Shown here in pieces: positions 11,395 to 23,560 of a stretch of DNA of 64,000 nucleotides (position 1 is its first letter; each line of letters opens with the position of its first letter). The notes under the pieces are model-generated. The model worked only from the letters and a program-made list of their open reading frames with translations, did not search any database and was not told the DNA's origin. The translations under genes and the position numbers were made by a program. This stretch comes from Monodelphis domestica (taxonomy: Eukaryota > Chordata > Mammalia > Didelphimorphia > Didelphidae): contig NC_077231.1 of the NCBI RefSeq assembly GCF_027887165.1, positions 128,211,987 to 128,275,986 of the forward strand. Direction: 5' to 3'.

Positions 11395-12640
11395 TGGATA
11401 AAACAATATAAAAATAAAAAGAACAGTGGATAAAAAACCTTGCAATCTGTTCCTTATAAGAAATACAATAAAAAAGACTTTCAGAAAATAAAACTGAGCA
11501 GATGGAAAAGAATGTATAATGCATCATGTGAATCCAAAAAAGGGTGTTATAATTATGTTATCTGGTAATGCAAAAGCAAATAGTAAATATTAATAATAAG
11601 GGAGAAACAAAGAAACTATGATGCTGAAAGGAACCATAGACAGCTGATATTAGAAACAAACTTCTATACTCTTAATGCCTTAGCATCCAAATTCATAAAG
11701 AAAAGATTATCTGTGCTATCTTCCAGAGCTATGAAATAGTACAACCATTTTGGAAAGCAGTTTGGAATTATGAAAATCAAGAGATGAAAATATCCATACC
11801 TTTGAATGAGAAACTTCTTTGCTGGGCTTTATACACCATGGAAGACATTGTTAAGGAGAAAATCCCAATACACACTAAAATACTTAATGTAGCATTTTTT
11901 ATGATAGCAAAGAATTAGAAACAAAGTATATGGCCATCAATTGGGGAATGGCTAAACATGCTATGGTCCATGAACTCAATAGTATATTTCTGTGTTGTTA
12001 GAAATGATGTTTGACAAATGCAAAGAAGAGCAGAAAGTTCTATATGAATTGATGCAGAGTAAAGTAAGTAGAGCAATGAAAAAATATATACTATAACTAT
12101 CATTGTACAACCATGGAATTTCCTTGGCAAAAATATTTGAGTGGTTTGTCATTTCCTTCTCTAGTAGATTAAGGCAAATAGAGGGTAAGTTATTTGTCCA
12201 AGGACATAAAGCTAGTAAGTGTCTGAGGCCAGATATGAACTCAAGTACTCCTAATTTCATGCCCAACTCTCTTTCTACTGTGCCAACTTGCTATCTCACA
12301 TAATAACTACAAAACAATTTAAATGAAAAGAATAACTACCCACCAAAAACTCAAAAGGGAATGCAACAAAATTAACAAAGTGAACAGGATTCAGATGAAG
12401 ATAAATGACAGACTGCCTTCAACTCACCCTTTCATCAAGGCGGGAGGTTTGCAGGTATTACTCATTGCACAAGATTTTGAATTATTTCAATTTTTTTCAT
12501 TTGTGGTGATTTTCTTTTCCTTTCTAAAATGTCATTGGTTATACATAATGGCTCTCTAGGAGAGGCAAAAAGATGGATAATTGGGGTAATAATATTGATA
12601 TAAGAATCAGAAGATATCAATAAAACCATAAAAATATGGG
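11395..12640 (+). mobile_element. Old L1 with internal deletion; SINE inserted near its 3' end
   Basis: The left part (11395-11715) follows the L1 endonuclease region: a 'CNLFLIRNT' trace of CLQETH, then 'LNALASKFIKKR' corresponding to 'YAPNxxASKFLKEK'. At about 11720 the sequence jumps to the L1 C-terminal domain ('VQPFWKAVWNYENQEMK', then 'AFFMIAKN', 'WPSIGEWLNM'). The intervening part, including the reverse transcriptase, has been lost. The 3' UTR continues after the SINE insertion (12118-12298) and contains the 'aatggctctctaggag' phrase typical of this L1 lineage. It ends at 'tatcaataaaaccataaaaa' near 12640. Confidence 0.72.
12118..12298 (-). repeat. Marsupial SINE, antisense, inserted in L1 3' region
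   Basis: The reverse complement of the SINE family seen at 5653-5905, though a different part of it: 'tggtttgtcatttccttctc', 'aggacataaagctagtaagt', 'gtgtctgaggccagatatga', 'ctctttctactgtgcc'. It splits the L1 described above, so it is the younger of the two. A clean target duplication cannot be read. Confidence 0.78.
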
Positions 12641-13395
12641 GGTAAAGGTAGCATGACACTATCTATCTCCATTTGGGAATTTCTTCAATTCTGGAAAGAT
12701 TCTGCTTTTTCCTATCAATATACTTATCAGCAACTTATCATTGCTTCCATGGGAGTCAACTACCAGGTACATTAGATATTAAAAGTCCAGAGAAAGGAAT
12801 AATTTTTACAGTCTGATGAAGATGGCCAGAACTTAGAGTCTCACTTGGATTTCTAATGAGAATTTCAGCAAGATATTGAAAGAAAAAATGAATGTTATCA
12901 GGTAAAAATTACATTTTCCTAAATATTCAGAATTTTCATCTCTTTATTGACCTAACTATGACAATCATTTATTTGTCTTCATAGCAATAGTCAGAAGCAT
13001 TTTTTTTCTGATCTCAAGATTTTTTTCTAACTAGTAGAAGGCTAAGCAGCTCTGTAGAGGAATCTGTCAACCATCTATAGATATGTACTTCCCTGAAGGG
13101 ATGTGTCTGTTTTATGAGGATTAACTTCATTGCTTTGCTACAATAATTTGTCATTTGTAATTTTGGGAATTCATTTTTTCTATCCTGCTTTCCTGTGCAC
13201 TTCCATGCAACTGAACTTCTTTCATAAAGAGCTTGAGAAATCTTTGAAAGAAACACGACTTCCAAAGATCAATAGCCACAGCAATATCTCTGATTTTCTT
13301 TGAAGTGTATTATTTCATAGATGAGACTTTTGCATTTGTACTTGGAGGAAAATTCATTCTTAAATATAACAGAAATAACTCGGTGGTATTTTTTC
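12641..13395. other. Unassigned sequence upstream of the HNRNPH pseudogene
   Basis: I see no recognised element. A minus-strand frame of 83 codons (13014-13265) has ordinary amino acid composition but no similarity that I recognise and no supporting context. The last few tens of bases before 13445 may be 5' UTR of the retrocopy, because the pseudogene homology begins at its start codon without a break. Confidence 0.4.
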
Positions 13396-13444
13396 ATGTC
13401 CATGCCAAAGTCTAGTATTGAGCCACTGTCAGTGACCAAGGAAA

Positions 13445-15400
13445 ATGAACATTAAAAGTAGAGAGGGCTTCATTACATAGGTACAGAACTTGCCCTGGTC
13501 CTGCTTAGTTGATGAAGTCTGACATTTCTTGTGATACAAAATTTAAAATGGGACATCAGGAATTCATTTCATCTATAGCTACGGAAGCAGACCAAGTAGA
13601 GAAGCACTTGTTGAATCATATGATGAAGTCAACTTGGCACCGGAAAAAGATTAATTTACTATGGGACACTAGGTTGAAGTAGTCATATGAAACAACATTG
13701 AAATGGATTGCATGTTGAAGCATACTATTCTGAATAGCCTAACATGACCAGCGATGATTTTGTGCACCTTATGGTACTCCCACTTGTCTGTAGCAAGGAG
13801 AAAATTGTTCAGTTTTTTTTTTTCAGGGTTAGCATTTCAAATGGGATAACATTTCCAGTGGGGGAACTAAAAGGGATGATTATGATGGAGGTCTTCATGG
13901 AATTTGTTTCATAGGAAATAGCTGGAAAAGCTCTGAAGCTACATAGGGAAAGAATAAGGCACAGGTACATTGAATTCTTCAAGAACAGCTAGGTAGAAGT
14001 TCATATTCATTGTGATTATCTTAAAAAGGTAAAGTGGAAGCAAGGTTTTTATGACAAACATTAATAGTGGAACTAGGTTTGAGAGCTATGATGACTACAA
14101 TAGATATAATGATGTATATGGCTTTGAATTGGATAGATTTAGAAGAGACTTACTGTTTTGGGGACGAATGTTTGATCATAGATATGGAGATTGTGGACAC
14201 TTTACAAAGTGCAACAGGCCATTGTGTGCACATAGGAGATTTATCTTACACATCTATTGAAAATGATATTCATAATTTTCTTCTCACCATTCAACTCTCT
14301 TGTAGTACATGTTGAAATTGGTCCTGATGGCAGAGTGACTGGGAAAAAAGTGTTGATATTATTACTTATGAAGATATTGTGATAGCTATGTCAAAATACG
14401 GAGCAAATATGCAACAAGATATGTAGACCTCTTCTTGAATTCTATTACAGGAGCAAGTGGTGGTACTTTTGGACACAGATTTGTAGATCTCTTCTTGAAT
14501 TCTGCAGTAGGAGCAAGTGGTGGTACTTATAGTATCCAAATGATTACAGGCATAGGCATGCCAAACCATTCTAGTTATGGTGGTCTAGCTAGTCAGCACT
14601 CAAGTGCAGGTTATGGAGGAAGGTATGATGGAAGTAGATATGAATGAATTTTATAGAAAAACTCCAGTGATTTTTAATCAAACATTGCATAAGGACCCGG
14701 ATAACAATATACAGCAGCTAAAACCTTCAGGAGTCATGAATCTTTGGGACTGAATAGAATGGGAGGGACATCTGGCAAGTCTAGGGTGAGTGGTAGATGA
14801 GAATCACCGATTCTTGTTAATTTTTTAAAGGAAAAAATACAAATTTTAACAATTTTGCAACACAACTTTGTGATTTATGTTTACTGTAAAGTGAAATGAA
14901 GATCAATTTAAAGTTTCAATTTCAGTATTTAGGAAAAAAAAGGGAAACAAGCCAATAGAATGTAATAGTCAAGTTGAGTAAGGATAATAATTGTTCAACA
15001 ATATTAGTTTTTCACATGGTAATTATGCTATTGGAGTGTACTTAAGATCTAAGCATATTTAGGTTAAAAGTTTCAGTCAGTAAATGTTGCTCTTATATAA
15101 CATTATATGAAACACTCCAATGCATGTTGGGAGATATGCCTGTTTTGTACAATAAATACAGAAATTGTGTTTGCAATTTGTAAGTAGACAGGAATCTTCT
15201 AGTTCGTTTTGTTTACTCTCTTGTAAAGTATGTTCATTTAATTTTTGAAAGGTAATAGAAATGTTTTAGTATTTTGGTGTTCTTGTTTGTATTAAATCCC
15301 AAGGTCTTGATTTAAATCTTTTATTATATTGTGATAATATTTTATTTCGTTGCACTAAGTGAAACTTGTTAAATAAATCTTCCTTTCAGAAATTGGGGAA
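13445..15400 (+). pseudogene. HNRNPH1: Processed pseudogene of HNRNPH1/HNRNPH2 (hnRNP H)
   Basis: An intronless, broken copy of the mRNA for hnRNP H, a nuclear RNA-binding protein with three quasi-RRM domains that binds G-tracts and regulates splicing. The coding homology runs from the ATG at 13445 to the stop at 14690-14692. Readable blocks in order: REGF.. NLPWSC and NGTSGIHFIY (qRRM1), NNIEMDWMLKH, SNGITFPV and ERIRHRYIEFFKNS (qRRM2), the Gly/Tyr region ESYDDYNRYNDVYGFELDRF, ATGHCVHIGD..ENDIHNF (qRRM3), and the C-terminal NSSYGG-like tail. A 60-base tandem unit at 14416-14535 copies the duplicated RYVELFLNSTAGASGG segment of the parent. There are multiple stops and frameshifts, and it is about 100 bases shorter than the parent frame. 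The 3' UTR continues to an aataaa at 15372-15377 and an A-rich end near 15400. Some residues fit H1 (NN-IEMDW, NGIT) and some H2 (NGTSG), so the exact parent is open. Confidence 0.92.
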
Positions 15401-16795
15401 AAATAACAAAATGTAACAAAGGAGAGACACAAAAAAGGGCACATGCCAAAAAATCCAGCAGTCATGTGATAGGAGTACTAAATAAAGGTGTGGAAGGCAA
15501 TGAAATACAGTTTTATCTCATCAAAATAAGATATTCTGAGTTATGCCACTGTTGGTATAAGTCCACAATTATTTCTGTCATAAAAATAAACTATCACCAT
15601 TTTTCATTTAAGGGGCATTTTATTAAAATAAATTAAGCAGAACTAACAAGGACAAAATTCTGATGTTACAAAGAGGAATGGGAACAAATAAAAATCCTTA
15701 AAATGTCATGAAGACAGAAATGGAGGAAAATATAAAATTGTTTCATAACTTTATATGTGAATGGATTATGATGGAAATGAGAAGAATGGTTTAATGAAGA
15801 GGTGATTAAATAAGAAAGAAAATCTCACATTCTATTTTAATAAGAAATAAAATGAAAATAAAAACATTAATTGAATCAAAATGATAGTGTAATAATATTT
15901 AACATGCAACAGGTGAATAAAAAAGCAGGACTTTTTATCATGCTATTATACAAAGTTAAAATAAAAATCCATGGGTTGAGGAGAAAATTGCATGATCTTT
16001 AAAGAAACATAAATGAAGAACTTATGTTAATATTCAACTGTTATGCTTCAAATGACATAGCATCTGAGTTCATGAAGGAAAAATTAACTTATAGAAAATT
16101 AAATATTGTAACTCAGTATTATTAACTGAATTTAACATTCCCCTCTAAATTGGATAAATTAAAAAGAAAGATAAACAAAATGTTAAATACAGACTTGAAA
16201 AAAATGTTGATGAATTTAGTGCTAAAATATTGATAGTACTTTTTGGATTGACCACTCAAAACATACAAATTTCTCAGAATTACATAGACATCTTAAAAAA
16301 TAACTATATTAGGGAATAGAGAAATTGAAAATCAGTGTAAAATGTCAACAATATTAATGGTAAATGTTCAAATAAAGATGCTAAAGAATCTAGTTTTAGA
16401 AAAGGAAATATAACTTTTTTTTTTCAAAATAACTGCCAAAGGGAAAACAGAACTTTTTTGTCAATGTGGATTGGAAAGAGATTCTCAATTATTAAAAACA
16501 ATTAATAGCTATGTTATAAATACCTAAACCAAAGAATTAAAAAGAAAGTCGAGATCTATGTCACAATACCAACATGCTGAGTGAAATAGTTTAAATGAAA
16601 GCAGCAAAAATAATGTAAGATTTTATTTAAAACATTAATTATGACCAAATTTATTTTATTTCAGTGATGCAAGGAAGATTTAGCACTAGGAAAATATTAA
16701 AAACAGAAAAAAAACACCTCCCAAACAATATGATTGTCACACTAGATGGATAATAATGTTTTAACAAAATTCAACATTAATTTATACTTTTTAGT

Positions 16796-16823
16796 ATTTC
16801 AAGGAATTTTTATTCCTTGAAAT
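16796..16823. other. Perfect 12-bp inverted repeat with a 4-base loop
   Basis: The arms atttcaaggaat (16796-16807) and attccttgaaat (16812-16823) are exact reverse complements around tttt. It sits at the left junction of the insertion that interrupts the old L1. It may be chance or a remnant of a small inverted-repeat element. Confidence 0.85.
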
Positions 16824-16839
16824 GAAAGGCATTGGTTGA

Positions 16840-17065
16840 CAGCTAGATAGTTATAGACAGACAGACAGACAGACAGAGAGACCAAGTATTTATTAAATAT
16901 TTATTGTGTGCCAGGCACACAATGCAGCAAGTAAATGACATCTTAAAAGGTAACACAAATATAAGAATATGCATTCAAGGTTGTTGGTGAGAAGGAAGAT
17001 AGTACTGAGAAATGAGTAAGGAGTTCAGAGGAAAAGAAGGTGGCAAGGAAACTAGTAAAAAAAAA
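16840..17065 (-). repeat. CR1/L3 or MIR-type fragment with a (GACA)n run
   Basis: A (GACA)n run at about 16857-16880 is followed by 'caagtatttattaaatattt' and 'attgtgtgccaggcac', the reverse complement of the shared CR1/L3 3' end. 'ggtgagaaggaagatagtac' and 'aggtggcaaggaaac' fit the next upstream CR1/L3 segment only loosely. The piece interrupts the L1 described above. Confidence 0.42.
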
Positions 17066-18044
17066 AATTCCAGAGTGAGTCAAGAGGTAAGGATGGATCT
17101 TCTAAAAATATGATCAGATACCTATTTAAAACCTAAAAGCTTTCCCAATATATAGAATATAGGAAGATTTGCCTTTTACTTACTATTGTTTGGTATTCTA
17201 TTTCTATTATGCTAAGAAGAACAATAAAATGAGAGAAATAAATTAAATGTATAAATAAAGGAAATTAAACTACCATATTTGGCAATAGGATAGTATATGT
17301 AAAAATATTGTGAAATAAACAATAAAATATTAGCAACTTTGACAAAGTTGACACATTAATAGCATATCAATGTAATAATGATCCAAAAATTAATAATACA
17401 AAATGAAGTACCCTTAAAATAATTACAAATGCATAAAAGTTTGGAGTCAATCTACTAAACACACTTAGAATTTATATAATTCCAATTACTTTTTTAAATT
17501 GGAAAAATAAATTCTCAAGGAGTTACAAACTAGCAATCATCAGAAAAATTTCTCCGAATCATACTTAATAAGAAAAATGCAAATCTAAACAATACTTATA
17601 TTTCTCCTCACATCCTGAAAAATGGAAAAGATGAAAAAAAAATAGAAAATTCAATGTTAGAGGCCCATTGCCTTTGGAGATGTGAAATCAGTATACCATT
17701 TTACATAGTACCAATCAGTTTGGAATTATGAAAATGATGTGACTAAAATGTTTATAGTGTTTGAACCAAAGATTCCTCTATGAGGCATATCTGACAAGGA
17801 GTTTATTGATAAGAGGAAGGTCCCTACATATACAGTATTTATAGCACATAAATAATATTTATAGTGGCACTTTTTTGTGTGTGATAGTAAAGAACCAACC
17901 AAAAGTAACATGGATGTCCATGGACTGTCAAGGGGCTAAACAAGTTTTAGTTCATGAATGTGACAGAATATTACTACATTAAAGATATAATGAATATCAA
18001 GAATTCATAAAAAATGAAAAAAATTATATGTAATTTCAACTTAT

Positions 18045-19015
18045 AGCTTCTCTCATCCCGCTCAGAGATGTGTCCCCTCACACATTTGTAGCCTCATAGG
18101 ACTATCCTTTATTGAATTTCCTAATTCATATTGGGAGAAACCCTAGCAGTGTTACACAGAGAAAGAAGGGAATGAAAAGTAGAGCTGCACTTTTAGAGGT
18201 TTAAAAATATTTTTTGATCTCTTTCTAAAGAGGGGATATTGAAACTATGATGAAAAAGCAGTTATAGATGCTCATCTTTGCCAAAATTCATATTTGGTTA
18301 AGCCCACAATCTCCTTAGCTCATACTCATAATATGATAAATAGATTTTGAGGAATTTACAGAAAAGTGCTGACTGCAAATTAATATTCATGACTTCAGCA
18401 GTGCCCTCATCGCACCAAAACCATCCCTTTGTTCCTATAAAATTGATTCCTTATCTCACATCACATAAAAGTGATCCCAAGCCTTCTCACTTTTCCTAAA
18501 TTTTCTGATAGCTCCATTCACCCTTTTAAACTCAGGATCCTGTGTCTTATTTTAATGAGAAAATTGAGGCCATTCATTTTTTCTTCTTTGCTTCATCTCA
18601 AAAACCTTTGAAATCATTCCCCAACTCTTTCCTTCTTTTCCCTGTTCTCTGAAAATGAAGAACCCCTTCTTCTTGACAGTCACCACGTCCACATGTTGCC
18701 AGAATCCCACTTTATGCTATATTCTTATGCAGATTACAATATTAATCATCCCTCCCAATAACCAATTTTTCCATAAAAAACAACAACCTCCAAAACAAAA
18801 ACAAAAATCTTTCTAAAACCTACTACCTCCTCAATGTATCTTCCTATAATACTCCTTTTCTAAGCCAACGTCCTAGGAGAAAAAATAATTGTCTGTACTT
18901 TCTGCCTCTATTTCCTTTTCTTTCTCATTAACATCTCAACCCTTCTCATAAGTTGCCCATTAAAACCCATTTCCTATCATTGTCAGTAGATATTCATTCA
19001 TTTGATTTTTTGCAT
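18045..19015. other. Unassigned; pyrimidine-rich part possibly CR1/L3 body
   Basis: The first 300 bases show nothing. From about 18370 to 18990 the plus strand is C/T-rich with phrases ('ttattttaatgagaaaattg', 'aggccattca') that remind me of the body of marsupial CR1/L3 LINEs in sense orientation. I could not confirm this at the protein level, so the assignment is tentative. Confidence 0.25.
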
Positions 19016-19019
19016 GATT

Positions 19020-19330
19020 TGTCAGTTCAAAATATTATTATTTTAATAGATTTAAAGTGTTTGACAAAATATAACATTAATTTATGTTAAAATAAAAAGT
19101 AGTATAGAAGTGTTCTTTCTTATGATTATCTGTATTAAAAATCTAACAATTTAAAAAGAAACACTATATTTCATAGTGAAGAAAATCAAGATAAATCAAG
19201 GGTGCTCCCTATGAGTTGTATTTTGTTTTAATATTCCAATTTTCCTCTAGAAATGCAAGCTATAGCAGTGAGACAACAGAAAAAATTAAAGGTATATTGA
19301 TAAATTTGAAGTCAAATGTGCTTTTTGGGG
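19020..19330 (+). mobile_element. L1 ORF2 fragment (reverse-transcriptase region)
   Basis: Short, decayed L1 homology: 'KVFDKI.H.FML' at about 19055-19085 (compare KAFDKIQHPFLL) and 'EMQAIAVRQQKKLKV' at about 19248-19295 (compare EMLAIAIRQEKEIKG, the segment just before the FADD motif). Both flanks lose the match quickly. Confidence 0.55.
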
Positions 19331-19334
19331 AATT

Positions 19335-20593
19335 ACAAGGTGACCATTAAATCAGTAAAACCAAAACAAAATATCTAATTGACAATAAATTAAGAGAACT
19401 AGCCAGATAGCAATTAAATTCATGAGATATCTATAGGGTACTAAGAAAAATCAGCACAAAAAGAATAGTAAGTATAAAGAGATGATTTTTTCAGAGTTAA
19501 GTTAATATTCATAATTTACATAAATGCTGCTATGAAACATTTAAAATAAATAAAATAAAATGTTGGAGAATTATTGATGGAAAGTGTGTATCTCAGTTAT
19601 GCCTTGCTCTATATTTCCTTTTCTGTTACCTCTTCTCTACTTAAGGAATATTATTAATCTTTAAAGTGTCTGTAGGATTTTGAATTTTGTCTTTCAATAT
19701 AAAATGCAGATGGATAGCAAAGAACAGACTGAATGAGATGTAGCATGACTCATGGAACCCAGCAAAGAAAATTCACTATGTTTATGGAGAACTTTGTGAA
19801 CATCCCTTAAAAGGGGGTGGGAAGACTTCTAGCAACTGTAAGTCATATTTTTGCCATATTTGCTCTATAAGCTTGAGTTTCCTTTCTATCGTAGTCTGTA
19901 CATACTTAGACTAGAATGTGACTCAGTACAATTAAGGTGATGTTTTCTATCAACTGAAACAATTTTAACACCTAAGCAATTATTACTTTAAAATTAATTA
20001 TGCCTATCTAGCTAATTGATAATCAACTGATAATCATCATTAAAACACCCTGGATTATCCCTGGGTTTCTTATGAGATGTTCTGGCCAGACACATGAATC
20101 ATCAGTACAAATAAGACTTTATTTACATCTTCCAGAGAATGTATTACACAAACATGAGAAAGGACTAATCATAAAAAATGAAAAAAATACTTTAAATGAT
20201 ATGAAGTTAGAAATTTGTGAATAAATATAAAAAAGCAAATTAGAAAAATAAGATAAAGTAAAATGTATCAATATATGACTGACAAGTCAGATTGCCCAGG
20301 AATATTGGGAACTGTTAAATATGTAATTTTAAGAAGCATTCTTTAATAGACAAATTTGCAAGGACTGTTGGGAGAGGTTTTAGAAGAATTATAAAATATA
20401 AATGAAAATTTCTACCTCTTCATGAAATCACTAATAATTAGAGGAATGAAAAGTTAAATAAAGAAATCAAACCAGCAATGTCAGGAAAATAATTTGAATA
20501 GTTATTGTTGGAGAGTCTATGAGAAGACAGGTATACTATTATACTTTTGGTATAACTTTGCATTTGTCCAATTCTTCTGTATAGCAATGTGAA

Positions 20594-20595
<2 letters not shown>
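19335..20595. other. AT-rich sequence without recognised features
   Basis: No gene or nameable repeat is seen. The stretch 19560-20110 has a slightly more even composition, but I cannot match it to anything else in the window. Confidence 0.45.
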
Positions 20596-20597
<2 letters not shown>

Positions 20598-20641
<44 letters not shown>

Positions 20642-20642
20642 T
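20598..20642. repeat. (TA)n microsatellite
   Basis: An almost pure run of TA dinucleotides with a single interruption (atac) near 20625. It is adjacent to the 3' end of the minus-strand L1 that starts just to its right. Confidence 0.95.
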
Positions 20643-20654
20643 TGTTTATTTATT

Positions 20655-21550
20655 ACATTTAAATACACAAGTAACAACTTTCCTGTCTCTTCTCCTATTA
20701 GAAAAGGCATCATTTGAAAAAAGATAGATGTAAATATAAAAATTATGTCTCACTTATTTCTATTTATTAATTTTTTTCCTCTGGAGGTGGGCATACTCAA
20801 GTCATTCTTCAAAGAAATGTTGTTTATTCTATTGTTTCTGCTTCTTTCACTAGTCATAATTTCATGGATATATTTTCCATAGTTTTCCAAAATTAACTTG
20901 TTTAGCATTTCTAATGGCATACTAGTATTTTATTACAATCATATGTCACAACTTCTTTAGCTGCTCTCCCATTGAAGAATCTTTCAATTTCTAGTTCTTT
21001 GCCACCAAAAAGAGAGCTACCATAAATATTTTAGAATATATATACACATATATACAAATATATTTTTTATTTTCCTTGATAACCTTAAGAAATAAATCTA
21101 ATAGTAGTATTTCTGGGTCTGAAGATATACATAGTTTTATGAATGACCAAAATTCAGATTTTCTCCAAAGTTTTTAGATCATTCCATGCTTTCATCAACA
21201 GGATATTAGTGTTCCCATTTTCATATCCCCTACAACATTTGTCATTTTGCCCTTTTATCATTTTAGGTAATCTGATAGGTGTGAGGTGATAACTCAGAGT
21301 AGTTTTTATTTGCATTTCTCTAATCTATAATGATTTAGACCATTTTTCTTATAGTCATATTTATCTTTAATTTCTTAATCCCAAAACTCTGTTCATATCT
21401 TTTTCATATTTTATCCATTGCAAAATGGCTTATGTTCTTATATATTTGACAAGGTTTTTTCTACGTATTTTAGATATGAGACTTCTATCTGAGACAATGA
21501 CTATAAAAATTTTCCCCAACTTACTACTTTCTTTCTAATATTGGCTCATT
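20655..21550 (-). mobile_element. L1 3' end, antisense
   Basis: The minus strand reads 'CTNEPILERK' at its left end (21550), then 'WIKYEKDMNR', 'IREMQIKTTLSYHLTPIRLPKM' and the rest of the L1 ORF2 C-terminal domain. This is followed by '.LFLVAKN.KLKDSSMGE' and the 3' UTR, reaching the TA-rich tract near 20650. The phrase IREMQIKTTL..HLTP is nearly identical to the same block in the L1 at the left edge of the window. Frames are broken in several places. Confidence 0.8.
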
Positions 21551-21559
21551 TGTACAAAA

Positions 21560-22440
21560 TCTTTTGTACAAAACATAAAGCAAAAGGTCAAAAATATCAA
21601 AGGATTTAATGAAAAATATAAAGGAAGGCATTCTATCAGTATGAGATTTTGAATCATACTATATAACAACATTTAGAAAAGGTATCTGGTGCTGTCTATG
21701 AAGTAGAAAAATAAGTGTAACAGAATAGACACAACAAAGAGTTGTAAAAAATAATAGTTACCTTATGTTCAACAAAAGTAAAGGTCCAAGTTTTTGGAGT
21801 AAGAGTTCATTATTTGGCAGAAATTTCTGGGAAAACTGAAAAGGATTCTGTCAGAAAATAAATATAAACTAATATCTTATACCATTTACCAATGTAAGAT
21901 CAAAATGGATACGTGACTAGTTTTAAAGGGAAATATCATAAGCATATTAGACAAACAGGGAAATAAATATATCACCTATCAGATTTATGGATAGAAGAAT
22001 AATTTATGAAAAAAATAAGAGATAGAAAGCATCATGAAATATGAAATGGATGATTTTAATACATTAAATTTGAAAAGGTTTTATGCAAACCAATGTGAAA
22101 TCAAGAAAGAAAAGAAACAGAACTTCACACTCATTGGCCCAGAGACCCCATTGTTGGTCATATGCTCTATAAAAATAAAAGATGGAAACAAGGGTCCAAT
22201 ACATCTCAAAATCCAGATAGCAATATTTTTTTTCTGGTAGCAAAGTACTGGAAACAAAATTATTGCCCCTAACTTGGGCATTGTCTAAGGGAAGGAGAAT
22301 GCCTCATGGTATGTGAATATAATAAAATATTGCATAGTAAGAAAATAGATATGATAAATTCAGAGAAATATGAGAAAATTTTAATCAAGATTGAAAATAA
22401 TATATAAGTAAAAGAAACACCAAAAAGTAATAGAATCTGA
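21560..22440 (+). mobile_element. Old L1, internally deleted, sense
   Basis: From about 21790 the plus strand follows L1 ORF2: 'VQVFGVRVHYLAEISGKTEKDSVRK' traces, then 'NILYHLPM.DQNGY.' matching 'QYLIPYTKIRSKWIHD', 'YLSDLWIEE.FMKK', and 'MDDFNTLNLKRFYAN' (compare 'MDNFDYIKLKRFCTN'). It then jumps to the C-terminal end ('FFLVAKYWKQNYCP.LGHCLREGECL' near 22225-22310) and ends near 22440. This L1 is head to head with the minus-strand L1 at 20655-21550. The first 200 bases (21560-21780) are uncertain. Confidence 0.68.
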
Positions 22441-22597
22441 GTATTTGAATAACCAGTGGAATTTCCACAAGAATGACAGAGACTCAGAGATTTTAATGCT
22501 AGGGGATGTGAGGGAAGAGAGGTTTGTGCCATTCCCCCACATCCTCTGGCATGACAATTCACATAAATTATTTGTTCACAGTTAGTAGGTGTTTCTT

Positions 22598-22670
22598 CAC
22601 AGATATGAACTTGAGATATTCTGATTTTAGATCCAGTGTACTATCTACTATGTCACCTAGTTGTGCATAT
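22598..22670 (-). repeat. Marsupial SINE head fragment, antisense
   Basis: The reverse complement of the SINE's tRNA-related head: 'gatccagtgtactatctact' then 'atgtcacctagttgtgc'. Only the 5' 70 or so bases of the family are present. The 160 bases before it (22440-22597) show nothing recognisable. Confidence 0.58.
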
Positions 22671-22897
22671 ATTATACTTTTATGTAAATATATATGCATA
22701 AGAACACCCTAAAACACATGTATAGGGAACTTCTGAATCAGTAAATTCCTTCTACCAATTCAAGCAATTCACTGCAAATTATAGTTTTAGAGATTTGTCT
22801 ATAATGTTGAGATATTCATTGTCCAATGTGACAGCTAGTGTATATCAGAATCTTCCCAATTCCTGCAGGCTCTGATATTGGCTTTTTATTCGCTTTG

Positions 22898-23023
<126 letters not shown>

Positions 23024-23521
23024 AAATAACTTTGTATTATTTGGGCTTAAGTGTTTAATACCTACAAACTTATGAACAGATTTCTGGCATATATTTATAT
23101 TTCTTTCTGTCCTCTATTAGCCAGTGATGTTTTATTTGAATCTCCAGAAATAAGAGGTGCATAATAAAATGTTGTTCATTTGAATTTTAATGAAAAGGAA
23201 AAGATACAATTCTTATTTCTAAATTTGTCTAAAAAGAAGTAAATATGTGAATCTTCCTAATACAAATAGTAGGTAGTAATTGCATAAAAGAGCTATAAGC
23301 AATATATTGTGATACTCCAGAGAGAAAAAAAAGGCAATAATTTATTGGGAGATTTATACAGGTATCTATACATAGAAAAATCTTTCTTATTTCATTCCAC
23401 AACAATTTACCAACTATGTGAATCTGTGTGAATCATGGGAATTCTTTGTCCCCAATTTTGTTATATGTAAAGTGAGGGGAGATAGACTTAGACTGGACTA
23501 TCTCAAAACTCTCTTATTAAA

Positions 23522-23560
23522 TACATGCATACATATATATGTGTATACACACATATGTAT

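Larger units (their letters stand above)
15630..18040 (+). mobile_element. Old L1, ORF2 to 3' end, heavily decayed
   Basis: Degenerate L1 homology in natural order. It begins with endonuclease end phrases ('FNIPL.LDKLKRKINK' at about 16125-16190, matching 'DFNIPLSxLDKxNRKINK'). Reverse-transcriptase traces follow ('YDQ.YFISVMQGRFSTRKILK' region near 16640-16700 and 'NMIVTLDG' near 16720). Then come the 'IKLPYLAIG' region in place of the FADD area (about 17265), and the 3' C-terminal part with 'RKMQI' near 17570, 'TNQFGIMKMM' near 17700, and 'ALFCV*..NQPKVTWMSMDCQG' near 17860-17930. It ends near 18040. A non-L1 insertion lies at about 16835-17065. Frames are broken throughout, so this is an ancient layer. 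Confidence 0.7.

Noticed and set aside
14416-14535. Direct repeats suggestive of a CRISPR-like or minisatellite array
   Set aside because: There are only two 60-base units, inherited from the duplicated segment of the hnRNP H coding sequence.
14051-14647. Short Gly/Tyr-rich frames that might be a small functional gene
   Set aside because: They are pieces of the broken HNRNPH retrocopy lying in different frames, with 3' UTR downstream.
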